Below, piece after piece: positions 31,060 to 40,570 of a stretch of DNA of 64,000 bases; position 1 is the stretch's first letter; every line of letters starts with the position of its first letter. Source of the DNA: Clostridia bacterium (GTDB lineage Bacteria > Bacillota > Clostridia > UBA1381); the NCBI GenBank assembly GCA_900751885.1, contig CAADTH010000004.1, positions 62,001 through 126,000 of the forward strand. Reading direction: 5' to 3'. The notes beneath the pieces were generated by a model that was not told the DNA's origin, ran no database searches, and saw only the letters and a program-made list of their open reading frames with translations. The translations under genes and the position numbers were made by a program.

Positions 31060-32376
31060 TCTCTTTCCATAGTTTCTTAAAATCATGTCGATAAATTCTT
31101 CGTTGTTTTTCGTGTGGGTCAGATAGTTGAGAAGCAGGCTCACTGTGTCTCCACTAGACTGTTTTTCCATCTCTCTGCGCACTGCCCATACTGCCTCAAG
31201 CTCCTTTGGAGAAAGCAAATCCTCCTCACGGCGTGTTCCTGATCGCAAAATGTCAATCGCCGGAAAAATTCTCCTCTCCTGTAAAGACCTGTCAAGACGA
31301 AGTTCCATATTCCCCGTCCCCTTAAATTCCTCAAAGATGACATCATCCATTCTACTTCCTGTCTCAACGAGTGCAGTCGCTAAAATCGTCAGACTTCCGC
31401 CCTCCTCAATGTTGCGCGCCGCACCAAAGAACCTTTTCGGCTTAAATAAGGCATCCGGATCGAGTCCGCCTGATAGCGTGCGCCCGGTCGGCGTGACCGT
31501 AAGATTGTATGCACGGGCAAGCCGCGTAATAGAATCGAGCAAAATCACAACATCCTGCTTTTGCTCCACCAGGCGCTGTGCCCTCTCAAGCACCATCTCT
31601 GCAACCTTTGTGTGATTCTCCGGCGGCTGGTCAAAGGTGGAAAAAATCACTTCCCCATCAATAGACCGCTTCATGTCTGTAACTTCCTCCGGACGTTCAT
31701 CAATTAAAAGCACAATCAGCTTTGCCTTTGGATAATTTGTAGAAATACTCTTTGCAATCTGTTTAATCAGTGTTGTCTTTCCTGCCTTTGGCGGAGCAAC
31801 TATGATTCCGCGCTGTCCCTTCCCAATCGGGGCGATGACATCCAAAAGCCGCATTGCATAGTATTCTGGACACGTTTCCATCTGAAATTTTTCTTTCGGA
31901 TAAATTGCTGTGAGCTTTTCAAACGGTCTGCGGCGAAGCGCTTCATTGATTGGCCCGCCGTTGATTGTCTTTACAAACAAAAGCGGGGAATACTTATCCT
32001 CCTCCTGAGACGGACGGGTGTCTCCTACAATTTCATCGCCCGTTTTCAAAGAAAACCGTCGGATTTGCGTGGGTGATACATAGATATCATCGCTGCTCGG
32101 GCGGTAATTTTCCGAACGCAAAAACCCAAATCCATCTGCCATGACCTCCAGAACGCCTTTTACTTCTACAACATCCGAAGGTCTCGTATGGACATGTCCC
32201 CGCCCCTCCGGTGAATCCTCTATAACGGGAGCCGCCGGCGCGGCCGGTTCACTGTGATTTTGAATTACCTCAATCAGTTCGCTCTTTTTCAGTGTAGAGA
32301 TGCGCTTTAGTCCCATCCCCTGTGCGATTTGTTTCAGCTCTTCTCTTGTCTTTTTTGTCAAATCCATATCTTCCAT
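31057..32376 (-). CDS. rho: Transcription termination factor Rho
   Basis: A 439-residue Rho. The N-terminal helical Rho_N domain (KKTREELKQIAQGMGLKRIST) is followed by a short Ala/Pro linker, the RNA-binding cold-shock domain (GVLEVMADGFGFLRSENYRPS), and the ATPase domain with Walker A APPKAGKTT near 194-202 and VILLDSITRLARAYN. The linker is short compared with the long basic insert of some Actinobacteria. It is the last gene of the truA-DUF5711-cvpA-ilvD-rho group, 35 bases after ilvD. Confidence 0.96.
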   Translation of the reverse strand: MEDMDLTKKTREELKQIAQGMGLKRISTLKKSELIEVIQNHSEPAAPAAPVIEDSPEGRGHVHTRPSDVVEVKGVLEVMADGFGFLRSENYRPSSDDIYVSPTQIRRFSLKTGDEIVGDTRPSQEEDKYSPLLFVKTINGGPINEALRRRPFEKLTAIYPKEKFQMETCPEYYAMRLLDVIAPIGKGQRGIIVAPPKAGKTTLIKQIAKSISTNYPKAKLIVLLIDERPEEVTDMKRSIDGEVIFSTFDQPPENHTKVAEMVLERAQRLVEQKQDVVILLDSITRLARAYNLTVTPTGRTLSGGLDPDALFKPKRFFGAARNIEEGGSLTILATALVETGSRMDDVIFEEFKGTGNMELRLDRSLQERRIFPAIDILRSGTRREEDLLSPKELEAVWAVRREMEKQSSGDTVSLLLNYLTHTKNNEEFIDMILRNYGKR

Positions 32377-32410
32377 GCAATCTGTTTTCCTTCCCTTATC
32401 AAGTCACTTT

Positions 32411-34075
32411 TTAATCGTCCAGCATTACTGCGCCATGGATTGCAGAAGATACCATCTTAGAATACCGGCGCAAATATCCAGTCTTGATTCTCGGCTCATT
32501 TGGCTTCCAGTTCTCTTTTCTCTTTTCTATCTCTTCCTCGGACACCTTCACATTTAAGATGCCCTTTGAGATATCAATTTCAATTGTATCGCCATCCTTT
32601 ACAAACGCAATCGGTCCGCCCTCCATCGCTTCTGGGGACACATGCCCAATTGCCGCACCGCGTGTTGCGCCTGAAAAACGACCGTCTGTAATGAGTGCAA
32701 CGTCCTTGTCAAGTCCCATTCCACAGATTGCAGAAGTCGGTGACAGCATCTCACGCATACCAGGACCGCCCTTCGGCCCCTCATAGCGGATTACCACAAC
32801 ATCGCCCTTTTCGATTTTTCCTGCATAGATTGCAGCAATCGCTTCGTCCTCACTGTCATATACCTTCGCCGGACCTTCATGGGAAAGCATTTCCTTGGCA
32901 ACCGCGCTTCTCTTTACCACAGAGCCATCCGGCGCAAGGTTACCCTTAAGCACCGCAATCCCCCCCGTTTGGCTATATGGATTGTCGATTGGACGAATGA
33001 CATCATAATCCTTGACCAGACAGCTTTGAATGTTCTCACGAACTGTTTTCCCCGTCACAGTCTGAATATCCAGCTTCAGTAAATCCTTCTTCGCAAGCTC
33101 GTTCATTACCGCCTGTACACCGCCTGCCATATACAAATCCTGCACATGGTGGTGTCCTGCCGGCGCCAGATGGCACAGGTTCGGCGTGACTGAACTGATA
33201 TCATTTGCCATGTCCAGACTAATCGGCACATGTGCCTCATGTGCAATCGCAGGGAGGTGAAGCATCGAGTTCGTAGAGCATCCCAGCGCCATGTCGACAC
33301 GGAGGGCATTATAAAACGCGTCTGCCACCATGATATCGCGCGGCTTCACGTCATTTGCAAGCAGCTCCATGATTTTCATTCCCGCTTCCTTTGCCAAACG
33401 GATTCTCTCAGAATACACCGCAGGAATCGTTCCATTGCCTGGAAGCGCCATCCCCAGCACCTCGGACAGGCAGTTCATAGAATTTGCTGTAAACATGCCG
33501 GAGCAGGAACCACAGCTCGGACAAGCTACATTCTCAAACTCCAACAGCTCCTCCTCATTAATTTTCCCTGCTTTATACGAGCCGACTGCCTCCATTGCCG
33601 TGTTAAAATCGCGATATTCTCCCTTAAAGCAGACAGAAAGCATTGGTCCTCCGCTTACTACAATCGCCGGTTTATTCAAGCGTGCCGCTGCCATCAGCAT
33701 TCCCGGCACGATTTTGTCACAGTTCGGAATGAGCACCAGCGCGTCAAAGCCATGCGCAATGGTCATAGATTCAATCGAATCCGCAATCAATTCTCTGGAA
33801 GCCAGAGAATATTTCATGCCGGTGTGCCCCATGGCAATTCCATCACAGATTCCGATGGCTGGAAACTCAATCGGCGTTCCTCCCGCCATGCGCACGCCTG
33901 CTTTTACTGCTTCAGCAATCTTATCCAGATGAACATGCCCCGGAATAACCTCATTTTTTGCACTGACCACGCCGATAAGCGGTCTTTTGATTTCCTCATC
34001 TGTAAATCCAGCCGCTTTAAACAGTGACCTCTGCGGCACGCGTTCCGCTCCCTTTTTCACTACATCACTATACAT
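32411..34075 (-). CDS. ilvD: Dihydroxy-acid dehydratase
   Basis: A 554-residue Fe-S dehydratase of branched-chain amino acid synthesis. Cluster cysteines are in VLIPNCDKI and VACPSCGSCSGMFTANSMNC, and the active-site region KGGPGMREMLSPTSAICGMG is intact. The ATG at 34075 is used: GGAGG lies six bases before it, whereas an ATG two codons upstream overlaps the ribosome site. Notably it is not next to other ilv genes, but between cvpA and rho, in the same orientation. No T-box or leader peptide is visible in front of it. Confidence 0.95.
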   Translation of the reverse strand: MYSDVVKKGAERVPQRSLFKAAGFTDEEIKRPLIGVVSAKNEVIPGHVHLDKIAEAVKAGVRMAGGTPIEFPAIGICDGIAMGHTGMKYSLASRELIADSIESMTIAHGFDALVLIPNCDKIVPGMLMAAARLNKPAIVVSGGPMLSVCFKGEYRDFNTAMEAVGSYKAGKINEEELLEFENVACPSCGSCSGMFTANSMNCLSEVLGMALPGNGTIPAVYSERIRLAKEAGMKIMELLANDVKPRDIMVADAFYNALRVDMALGCSTNSMLHLPAIAHEAHVPISLDMANDISSVTPNLCHLAPAGHHHVQDLYMAGGVQAVMNELAKKDLLKLDIQTVTGKTVRENIQSCLVKDYDVIRPIDNPYSQTGGIAVLKGNLAPDGSVVKRSAVAKEMLSHEGPAKVYDSEDEAIAAIYAGKIEKGDVVVIRYEGPKGGPGMREMLSPTSAICGMGLDKDVALITDGRFSGATRGAAIGHVSPEAMEGGPIAFVKDGDTIEIDISKGILNVKVSEEEIEKRKENWKPNEPRIKTGYLRRYSKMVSSAIHGAVMLDD

Positions 34076-34095
34076 AAACATCCTCCTTTATTTTG

Positions 34096-34764
34096 TTACA
34101 GTAATACATTCAATATCAAATTATGGTTGTAAAACCATGTAAAAAGCATTGTTTTGTCTACCATCTGATTGATCTCCAGCAGGGTATCCACCGGAACTAA
34201 CACAATTACCAGCGCGCAGGCAACATATAAAATCACTATAGCATTGACCAATCCGAGAACCGCCCCTGCTACGCGGTTTGCAAAGTGCAGGACAGGAAGC
34301 TCGCACACCTTGTCAAGGATATGCAGCACAATCCACAAAAGAATCCTTATGATGAGAAACAGCACGATACACGCGATGATTTTCGCGGCGCCCTCCGCGA
34401 TGCTTCTCGACACCTCAAGCGCTGTGTCCTCACGCGCCCTGTCAAAGCTGTCTGTATCCAAATAATCCACCAAAAATCCAGGCAAACCGCTGTCCGTTAA
34501 TATTTGGGAAATGGATTTTTCTCCTCCTCCTGTCTGTAGCGCGGTATTGACACCTGTTTGGATTCTCTCCTCCATATTCGCGCCTATCGGACTTTCTATC
34601 AAAAAATCCGCGGCTGGCTGGGCAAGCATGGCGACCAAAAAGATTGTCGCGGCAAGGGCGGCAATGTGATATGCCGCGCGGACAAAGCCACGTTTCGCTC
34701 CAATGAACACGCCGAGCGCCATGACTGCCAGTGCCGCCAAGTCTAGGATAATCCAAATTTCCAT
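34096..34764 (-). CDS. CvpA-family membrane protein
   Basis: A 222-residue membrane protein with four hydrophobic segments: WIILDLAALAVMALGVFIGA, AAYHIAALAATIFLVAML, IIACIVLFLIIRILLWIV and AVLGLVNAIVILYVACALV. The second segment is preceded by KRGFVRAAYHI, the CvpA/colicin V production motif. The middle (about 65-125) is soluble and acidic. Function of this family in Firmicutes is not established. AAGGAG precedes the ATG. Neighbours are ilvD downstream (15 bases) and the DUF5711 gene upstream (11 bases). Confidence 0.85.
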   Translation of the reverse strand: MEIWIILDLAALAVMALGVFIGAKRGFVRAAYHIAALAATIFLVAMLAQPAADFLIESPIGANMEERIQTGVNTALQTGGGEKSISQILTDSGLPGFLVDYLDTDSFDRAREDTALEVSRSIAEGAAKIIACIVLFLIIRILLWIVLHILDKVCELPVLHFANRVAGAVLGLVNAIVILYVACALVIVLVPVDTLLEINQMVDKTMLFTWFYNHNLILNVLL

Positions 34765-34774
34765 CGTTTTCTCC

Positions 34775-36031
34775 TTAGAATGTTACAAACTCTACACTGC
34801 TCGAGTATATTACCATCACACACTGTGTACTCACAATCAGCGCATTTTTGACTCCCTTGTTACTGCGGTACAGCTTCAAATCCTTTCCCGATATGCTTCC
34901 GAATACAACGCCTTGTCCTGTGTTATAGGCAACCATACCTGCGTATAAATCCACAAAATCCGGTATTTCCTCTGACTTAATGGAAAGCTTGCTGCGTCCG
35001 CGATTATCTAAAAAAGCCACCTCTGCATAGCTGCTGTTGTCAAACATCAGCGCCTTAAGTCCAGAGGTCTCCAGTGAATATTTCGAAAGCTTTTTGCCAT
35101 TGTAATCTGTAGAAAATAGTTCTTTCCCCTTTGTATTTAGCCCTACAATTTTATTATCTGCTACAACGTTTAATGTCTCGCCCAAAAAATCCACATCAAA
35201 TACCAGCGTGTCGTCAAAGTCATGACTGCCCTCAGGCTCCGCTCCTGTGAGGTCAAAAAAGGAAATCGTCGAAAATGTGCCATGGTCTGTATTGAGCATG
35301 GCAACTGCGACCTTTCTTCCCGCAGAAGAGATATCCGCGTCCATAATGTCGCTCGAACCTGAATTCCACACAAATACCTGCTTGCCGTCCTTATTGTACA
35401 CGATGACAGCTCCCTTGTAATATGGCTTTTCTGTCACGACAACCACATCACCGTTTTCTGAAATCGACGCTGTAATAATCGCATTTTCTGTGTCCTGTGT
35501 GTAAATTAGCTTATTCCCGCTAAAGAGAGAAACCTTTTTCCCTCCCTTTTCTGCCAACAAAATATATTTGTCAGCAGTATCCAAAATCGGTTCTACAATC
35601 GTTTGCGGCACGGTCCAGAGTATTTTTCCCGACAAATCGAACGCTGTAAGTCCTGCCTGACTTGCACACACCACGCTGTCCTTATACCGCGCATAACGTG
35701 CTGTCCCCGCGTTTTCCAGAGGCAACAGCTTCGCCGCTCCTCCCTCTGTCATATTCGCCGCCCCCTGCGCATCACCGATTGTACTCGTGCTTTTTTCTTC
35801 CTCCTGCGAAGGCTCCTGCGCTGGCTCTTGGGTCGGTTTTGCAAACATATCCTTCATCCCTTGAGGAAGCTTGTTGGCAATTACCGCAGCATTTTTTTTA
35901 AAATTTTCGCCATAATTGTGAAAAAATTCTCCACCGCCGAATTTTGCGATTACCGCAGTGGCGGCGACGATGACAAACAAAACTGCCGCAAGCAACATAT
36001 AAAACTTTGTCCCTTTTTTCTTCTGCTTCAC
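34775..36031 (-). CDS. DUF5711-like protein with N-terminal membrane anchor
   Basis: A 418-residue protein with one N-terminal membrane segment (FYMLLAAVLFVIVAATAVIA, residues about 10-29), a Gln/Glu/Pro-rich linker (PTQEPAQEPSQEEE, about 85-100), and about 310 residues of repeated beta strands with SGNKLIYTQD, DGDVVVVTEKP and NGKKLSKYSLET-type turns, suggestive of a beta-propeller outside the cell. I assign it to the DUF5711 group by memory of sequences next to cvpA in Clostridia. The GTG start overlaps the truA stop by four bases. No enzymatic motif is seen. Confidence 0.75.
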   Translation of the reverse strand: MKQKKKGTKFYMLLAAVLFVIVAATAVIAKFGGGEFFHNYGENFKKNAAVIANKLPQGMKDMFAKPTQEPAQEPSQEEEKSTSTIGDAQGAANMTEGGAAKLLPLENAGTARYARYKDSVVCASQAGLTAFDLSGKILWTVPQTIVEPILDTADKYILLAEKGGKKVSLFSGNKLIYTQDTENAIITASISENGDVVVVTEKPYYKGAVIVYNKDGKQVFVWNSGSSDIMDADISSAGRKVAVAMLNTDHGTFSTISFFDLTGAEPEGSHDFDDTLVFDVDFLGETLNVVADNKIVGLNTKGKELFSTDYNGKKLSKYSLETSGLKALMFDNSSYAEVAFLDNRGRSKLSIKSEEIPDFVDLYAGMVAYNTGQGVVFGSISGKDLKLYRSNKGVKNALIVSTQCVMVIYSSSVEFVTF

Positions 36032-36777
36032 TTCCCGCCCTCCTCATATATGACCTCCGACAGGCAAAGCCCCTTCGCCGGCGCTGTGATACCTGCGCGA
36101 GTTCGGTCACATGATGCGATAATCTGTGGCATCTCGTCTGCATCCAGTTTTCCCATGCCTGCGAACACCAGAGTTCCCGCAATGATGCGCACCATATTGT
36201 ATAAAAATCCATTGCCGATCACATCAATTGTATAAAAATCGCCGTCTTTTTCTATCTCCAGCGAATAAATTGTCCGCACAGTTGTCTTCACAGACAGCCC
36301 ACTTGATGCAAAACCCGCGAAATCATGGGTTCCGACAAATGCCGCCGCCGCTTTTTTCATTGCCTCTATCTCCAACGGCTGTTTCACCTGCCACGTATAT
36401 GGCGCCCAAAACACATCATTGATTCTTCTGTTTAAAATGCGGTAGGTATATCGTTTTTTTACTGCGGAATATTTAGAATGAAACTGTAAGGATACCTCGT
36501 GTGCCTTTTGACAAATGATATCGTCCGGCAGGCTTGCATTGAGTGCATAGACAAGATTTTCTACCGGAATTGTCGTGTCTGAAAAAAAGTTGCATACATA
36601 CGCTGCTGCGTGAACACCAGCGTCTGTTCGCCCGCATCCAATAATTTGTACGCGGTTTTTCGTAATTTTCTCTACTGCCCGTTGCAGTACATCCTGTACA
36701 GCGACCGCATTTTTCTGCGACTGCCAGCCGTGGTAGGCACGTCCGTCATACTGCAACATCAATTTTATATTTCTCAT
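36028..36777 (-). CDS. truA: tRNA pseudouridine(38-40) synthase
   Basis: A 249-residue TruA. The catalytic aspartate is in GCGRTDAGVHAAAYVCNF, and the N-terminal MLQYDGRAYHGWQ and the FLYNMVRIIAGTL segments are typical. The ATG at 36777 is six bases after AAGGA, better placed than an ATG two codons before. It heads the group truA-DUF5711-cvpA-ilvD-rho, with a promoter at 36905-36927 and a structured leader between. The upstream ECF transporter genes are in the same direction, as truA often is in Firmicutes. Confidence 0.95.
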   Translation of the reverse strand: MRNIKLMLQYDGRAYHGWQSQKNAVAVQDVLQRAVEKITKNRVQIIGCGRTDAGVHAAAYVCNFFSDTTIPVENLVYALNASLPDDIICQKAHEVSLQFHSKYSAVKKRYTYRILNRRINDVFWAPYTWQVKQPLEIEAMKKAAAAFVGTHDFAGFASSGLSVKTTVRTIYSLEIEKDGDFYTIDVIGNGFLYNMVRIIAGTLVFAGMGKLDADEMPQIIASCDRTRAGITAPAKGLCLSEVIYEEGGK

Positions 36778-36825
36778 AGGCATTCCTTTTCCTATGCTCT
36801 TATGTATGAATTCAAGTTTGTTTCG

Positions 36826-36900
36826 GCATCTCCTCTTTTTTTTGATTTTGCTTTTTCTTTTATTTATTCTTTCTTACACTAACGTAAAAAGAGGAGATGC
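36826..36900 (-). promoter_or_regulatory. Candidate structured 5' leader, copy B (truA)
   Basis: On the minus strand the arm at 36900-36886 (GCATCTCCTCTTTTT) pairs perfectly, over 15 bases, with the arm at 36840-36826, around a 45-base A-rich loop. It begins three bases after TATAAT of the promoter and ends about 50 bases before truA. Copy A at 41483 shares the promoter edge, both arms and the starting loop sequence ACGTTAG/ACATTAG. Confidence 0.55.
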
Positions 36901-36903
36901 TTT

Positions 36904-36931
36904 TATTATACCATATCAGCGCGGTTTTTCA
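36904..36931 (-). promoter_or_regulatory. Promoter of the truA-rho group
   Basis: TATAAT lies at 36904-36909 on the minus strand, with TTGAAA about 16 bases upstream. A TG before it (ATGGTATAAT) makes it an extended -10 type. Confidence 0.6.
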
Positions 36932-36956
36932 AAGGTAAAATTTCCTTCTGTTTGGG

Positions 36957-37772
36957 CTACAGCACAAATTCTATCACCAAAAGTCCCGCACAAAACACTG
37001 TCATTCCGATTGACGCGACCGCATCGACACGCGTCAGTTTCATCTCTTTCATCCTCGTACGCTGATCACCGCCGTTATAACAGCGCGACTCCATCGCCAC
37101 AGAAAGCTCATCCGCTCTTCGGAACGCGCTGATAAACAGCGGCACCAAAAGCGGTATCATTGCCTTCGCGCGCCGGACGAGATTGCCGCTTTCAAAGTCT
37201 GCCCCACGCGCCATCTGCGCCTTCATGATTTTATCCGTCTCCTCCGCAAGCGTCGGAATAAAGCGAATGGCAATGGTCATCATCATGGCAATCTCATGCG
37301 ACGGCACATGGATTTTCCGAAAGGGAGAAAGCAGCTTCTCGATTCCGTCTGTCAGCATCAAGGGCGAGGTCGTAAGCGTCAAAAGTGATGTCCCGATTAC
37401 CAGGTATAAAAGTCTCAAGAGCATCAATACCGCTGTCACAATTCCTTCCCTTGTCAAATCAATTGTCCAGCTTCCCACCACATGCCATGACCAGATTGGC
37501 GTGCCGGGGGTCATAAACAGATTGATTGCGGCTGTAAATGTCAAAATAAACAGCATCGGCTTGAGTCCCTTTAGGATAAACTTGATTGGAACCCTGCTTG
37601 CCAGAATCAGCCCAAGGGTAAAGACAGTAAAGCATACATAGCCGATTGGATGTTTGATGATGAACAATACCACGATAAACACAAGCGTCAGCAAAATTTT
37701 CACCCTCGCGTCCATCCGGTGCAAAAAGGAATTGCCCGGGACATACTGCCCTATTGTAATATCTTTTAGCAT
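36957..37772 (-). CDS. ecfT: ECF transporter transmembrane protein EcfT
   Basis: A 271-residue membrane protein: several hydrophobic helices (ILLTLVFIVVLFIIKHPIGYVCF, MLFILTFTAAINLFM, VLMLLRLLYLVIGTSLL) and the two coupling motifs with Ala-Arg-Gly, seen in AQMARGADFE, and the second at AMESRCYNGG. EcfT links the ATPases EcfA1/A2 to vitamin-binding S components. The ATG at 37772 follows TTAGGGGATAAGAAG. It starts a few bases after the ecfA2 stop (37777 overlap region), so all three energy-coupling genes are one unit. No S component is encoded next to it. Confidence 0.93.
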   Translation of the reverse strand: MLKDITIGQYVPGNSFLHRMDARVKILLTLVFIVVLFIIKHPIGYVCFTVFTLGLILASRVPIKFILKGLKPMLFILTFTAAINLFMTPGTPIWSWHVVGSWTIDLTREGIVTAVLMLLRLLYLVIGTSLLTLTTSPLMLTDGIEKLLSPFRKIHVPSHEIAMMMTIAIRFIPTLAEETDKIMKAQMARGADFESGNLVRRAKAMIPLLVPLFISAFRRADELSVAMESRCYNGGDQRTRMKEMKLTRVDAVASIGMTVFCAGLLVIEFVL

Positions 37773-37776
37773 CTTC

Positions 37777-38637
37777 TTATCCCCTAACCTTCGTCTTGAT
37801 TGCCTTGACCGCATCTTGTACTGTATAAATATCCTCAGGAAGCATCACGCCCTGGTTTCGAAGTCTTTCAACGAGCTTTGTCACCTGCGGCACACTCAGT
37901 CCCATCTCTTCGAGCTCTTTCCCATGGGAAAACACCTCAGGAACCGTTCCAAACAACTCCACTTTTCCCTGGTTCATTACGATGACGTGCTTTGCCACCT
38001 TTGCTACATCCTCCATGCTGTGTGATACAAAAATAACCGTCATATCCTCGGAAGATTGGTGAAGGGACAGTACGCTTCCCAAAATTTCGTCTCGTCCCGC
38101 CGGATCGAGTCCTGCAGTCGGTTCATCCAAAATCAAAACCTTCGGCTTCATCGCAAGCACGCCGGCAATCGCCACGCGCCGCTTTTGTCCGCCGGACAGC
38201 TCAAAGGGCGACTTTTCATAAAGCTCCTGATCGAGCCCTACAAGTCCGCCTGCCCACGTGACTCTCTGCCTGATCTCCTCCTCTGAAAGTCCGATGTTTT
38301 TTGGACCGAATGCAATGTCCTTATATACCGTCTCCTCAAACAGCTGATGCTCTGGATACTGGAATACCAGCCCGACCATCCTGCGAATAAGCTTTAAATC
38401 CGTCTTGTCGTCTGTAATGTCCACGCCGTCGATATAGATTTTTCCGCTTGTCGGCTTCATCAATGCGTTGAAATGCTGAATCAAGGTGGATTTACCCGAC
38501 CCGGTATGTCCAATCAGTGCGGCAAAATCTCCTTTTTCAATCTCCAGATTCACATTGTGAAGCGCATGCTTTTCAAATGGCATTCCCGGCTGATACACAT
38601 AGCTCAAATTCTCTACTTTAATCATACTCATCGTCAT
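37777..38637 (-). CDS. ecfA2: ECF transporter ATPase EcfA2
   Basis: A 286-residue ABC ATPase of the energy-coupling factor type. Walker A is GHTGSGKST, the signature is ELSGGQKRR and Walker B is VLILDEPTAGLD, followed by FVSHSMEDVA. The Q-loop segment VFQYPEHQLFEETV is typical of EcfA2. The ATG at 38637 overlaps the ecfA1 stop by four bases. Together with EcfA1 and EcfT it powers uptake of vitamins (for example B12 precursors, folate, riboflavin) through S components encoded elsewhere. Confidence 0.95.
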   Translation of the reverse strand: MTMSMIKVENLSYVYQPGMPFEKHALHNVNLEIEKGDFAALIGHTGSGKSTLIQHFNALMKPTSGKIYIDGVDITDDKTDLKLIRRMVGLVFQYPEHQLFEETVYKDIAFGPKNIGLSEEEIRQRVTWAGGLVGLDQELYEKSPFELSGGQKRRVAIAGVLAMKPKVLILDEPTAGLDPAGRDEILGSVLSLHQSSEDMTVIFVSHSMEDVAKVAKHVIVMNQGKVELFGTVPEVFSHGKELEEMGLSVPQVTKLVERLRNQGVMLPEDIYTVQDAVKAIKTKVRG

Positions 38638-39506
38638 CTCTTCTCCCCTGAAAACAGCTTTAGAATTTCCGCCGCACACTCCTCTACCGTCAGCACATCA
38701 TCCTTGATAACAATTCCTTCTTTAGACAGCTCATACGCAAGCTCTGTCACCTGGGGAACATCCAATCCCAGTTCCTTCATTTTTTTCACCTGGCTGAATA
38801 CTTTCTTCGGTACATCATCCAATATGAGTGTTCCATGATCCATCACCACCACACGGTCTGCCTGTGCCGCCTCGTCCATATAGTGTGTAATCAGTACCAC
38901 GGTCATTCCCTTTTCCCTGTTCAATGTCTTGACTGTCTCCATTACCTCTGCGCGCCCCTGCGGGTCGAGCATTGCGGTCGGCTCATCCAATACAATGCAG
39001 TCCGGTGCCATCGCAAGCACAGACGCAATCGCAACTCTCTGCTTTTGTCCGCCGGACAGTCTGCTCGGTGCTTGGTCTGCAAATTCTGTCATTGCCACAA
39101 ACTCCAGACATTCATCCACCCTGCGGCGAATCTCCTTTGGCTCAACGCCCAGATTCTCTGGCGCAAATGCCACCTCATCCTCCACAATCGCCGTCACCAT
39201 CTGATTGTCCGGATTCTGGAACACCATTCCCGCTGTACTGCGGATATCAAAAAGCCGTGCCATGTCCTGCGTGTCCATTCCTGCGACATACACCCTTCCC
39301 TCTGTCGGAAGTAAAATCGCATTGAACTGCTTCGCCATGGTCGATTTGCCAGAACCGTTATGCCCCAATACCGCCACAAATGATCCCTTTGTGATTGACA
39401 GACTTACGTCATCTATGACCAGCTCTGACTCTATCTCGCCGGTATCTGGATTTTCATCCTGATACGCATAGCTTAGATTCCTTGTCTCTATCATCTTGTT
39501 ATCCAT
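38634..39506 (-). CDS. ecfA1: ECF transporter ATPase EcfA1
   Basis: A 290-residue ABC ATPase, partner of EcfA2. Walker A is GHNGSGKST, Q-loop VFQNPDNQMVTAIV is typical of EcfA1, signature is LSGGQKQR and Walker B is CIVLDEPTAMLD, then LITHYMDEA. The ATG at 39506 is preceded by GGAAGGTGGGAATGG. Its start overlaps the end of the methyltransferase gene by eight bases, so the methyltransferase and the ECF module are probably co-transcribed. Confidence 0.95.
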   Translation of the reverse strand: MDNKMIETRNLSYAYQDENPDTGEIESELVIDDVSLSITKGSFVAVLGHNGSGKSTMAKQFNAILLPTEGRVYVAGMDTQDMARLFDIRSTAGMVFQNPDNQMVTAIVEDEVAFAPENLGVEPKEIRRRVDECLEFVAMTEFADQAPSRLSGGQKQRVAIASVLAMAPDCIVLDEPTAMLDPQGRAEVMETVKTLNREKGMTVVLITHYMDEAAQADRVVVMDHGTLILDDVPKKVFSQVKKMKELGLDVPQVTELAYELSKEGIVIKDDVLTVEECAAEILKLFSGEKR

Positions 39507-40380
39507 CCCATTCCCACCTTCCGCTGATTCCGCATGGAAGCGCCAAGCCATTCACTTTCATCACAAGTCCAATCTCGTCCGCGCTGATTCGTCCGCCAAA
39601 CTGCTTTTTTACAGTAAGTGAGAGTACATTTTCCAAAATCCCCGCGGAAAGTCCTGTCGTGTAGGAATTGATTAGAAAAAACAGGGGAGTTTGGGATAAT
39701 AGCTTCTGACACTCCTCCACCAGAGGATACAGCTCATCCTCTATCTTCCAAACTTCTCCCCCGGGTCCTCGTCCATAGGACGGCGGATCCATAATGATTC
39801 CCTCATATTCTCTGCCGCGCCGGATTTCCCTCTTTACAAACTTGACCACATCATCCACAATATACCGGACAGTCCTATCTGAAAGTCCGCTTGATGTCAC
39901 ATTTTCCTTCGCCCATGTGACCATACCCTTTGATGCGTCCACGTGTACCACTTCCGCTCCTGCGGAAAGCGCCGCAACCGTCGCGCCGCCGGTGTATGCG
40001 AACAAATTGAGGATGCGCACCTGTTTTCCTTCTTGCCTACGCTTTTTTATCAAGCCCGAGCACCAGTCCCAGTTGACCGCCTGCTCTGGAAACAACCCTG
40101 TATGCTTGAATCCCATCGGCTTAATGTGAAACGTCAAATCCCGATACGCAATCTTCCATCTGTCTGGAAGCCTTCCGTTTAAAAACTCCCAGCTTCCGCC
40201 GCCGGACTTGCTTCTGTGATACCAGGCGTCGCTTTTGTTCCACAGCGCTTTTTCTGACTGCCGCATCCACACTGCCTGCGGATCTGGACGCCGCAGGAGG
40301 TATTTGCCCCAATATTCTAATTTCTCCCCTGCCGCGGAGTCAATCAATGTATAATCCTTCCATCCGTCTGCAAGCCACAT
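39499..40380 (-). CDS. RlmI/RlmK-like class I SAM-dependent methyltransferase
   Basis: A 293-residue protein. The C-terminal part has the SAM site LNLFAYTGGATVAALSAGAEVVHVD (read as LNLFAYTGG then VHVDAS) and the catalytic DPPSYGRG motif of RlmI/RlmK-type 23S rRNA methyltransferases. The N-terminus lacks the PUA domain of full RlmI (about 390 residues) and instead begins with a short region (WLADGWKDYTLIDSAAGEKLEYWG). The exact target base is unknown. Start has AAAGGAGAAACGGT. It is the first gene of the group with ecfA1-ecfA2-ecfT. Confidence 0.87.
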   Translation of the reverse strand: MWLADGWKDYTLIDSAAGEKLEYWGKYLLRRPDPQAVWMRQSEKALWNKSDAWYHRSKSGGGSWEFLNGRLPDRWKIAYRDLTFHIKPMGFKHTGLFPEQAVNWDWCSGLIKKRRQEGKQVRILNLFAYTGGATVAALSAGAEVVHVDASKGMVTWAKENVTSSGLSDRTVRYIVDDVVKFVKREIRRGREYEGIIMDPPSYGRGPGGEVWKIEDELYPLVEECQKLLSQTPLFFLINSYTTGLSAGILENVLSLTVKKQFGGRISADEIGLVMKVNGLALPCGISGRWEWDG

Positions 40381-40570
40381 ACCGTTTCTCCTTTTTATAA
40401 TCTTAGTACTTAATTTTATAATAAATCACGCATAGCGTCAATAGTCACAAGAGAAAAACGCGGTATTTGGCAAAAATCATGTACTTTTCTCCTTTTGCCA
40501 GTGTAAAAATTGTGATAAAATATACACCATAATCGTGTATACGAATCATTAGAATATAGGAGGCTCTCCC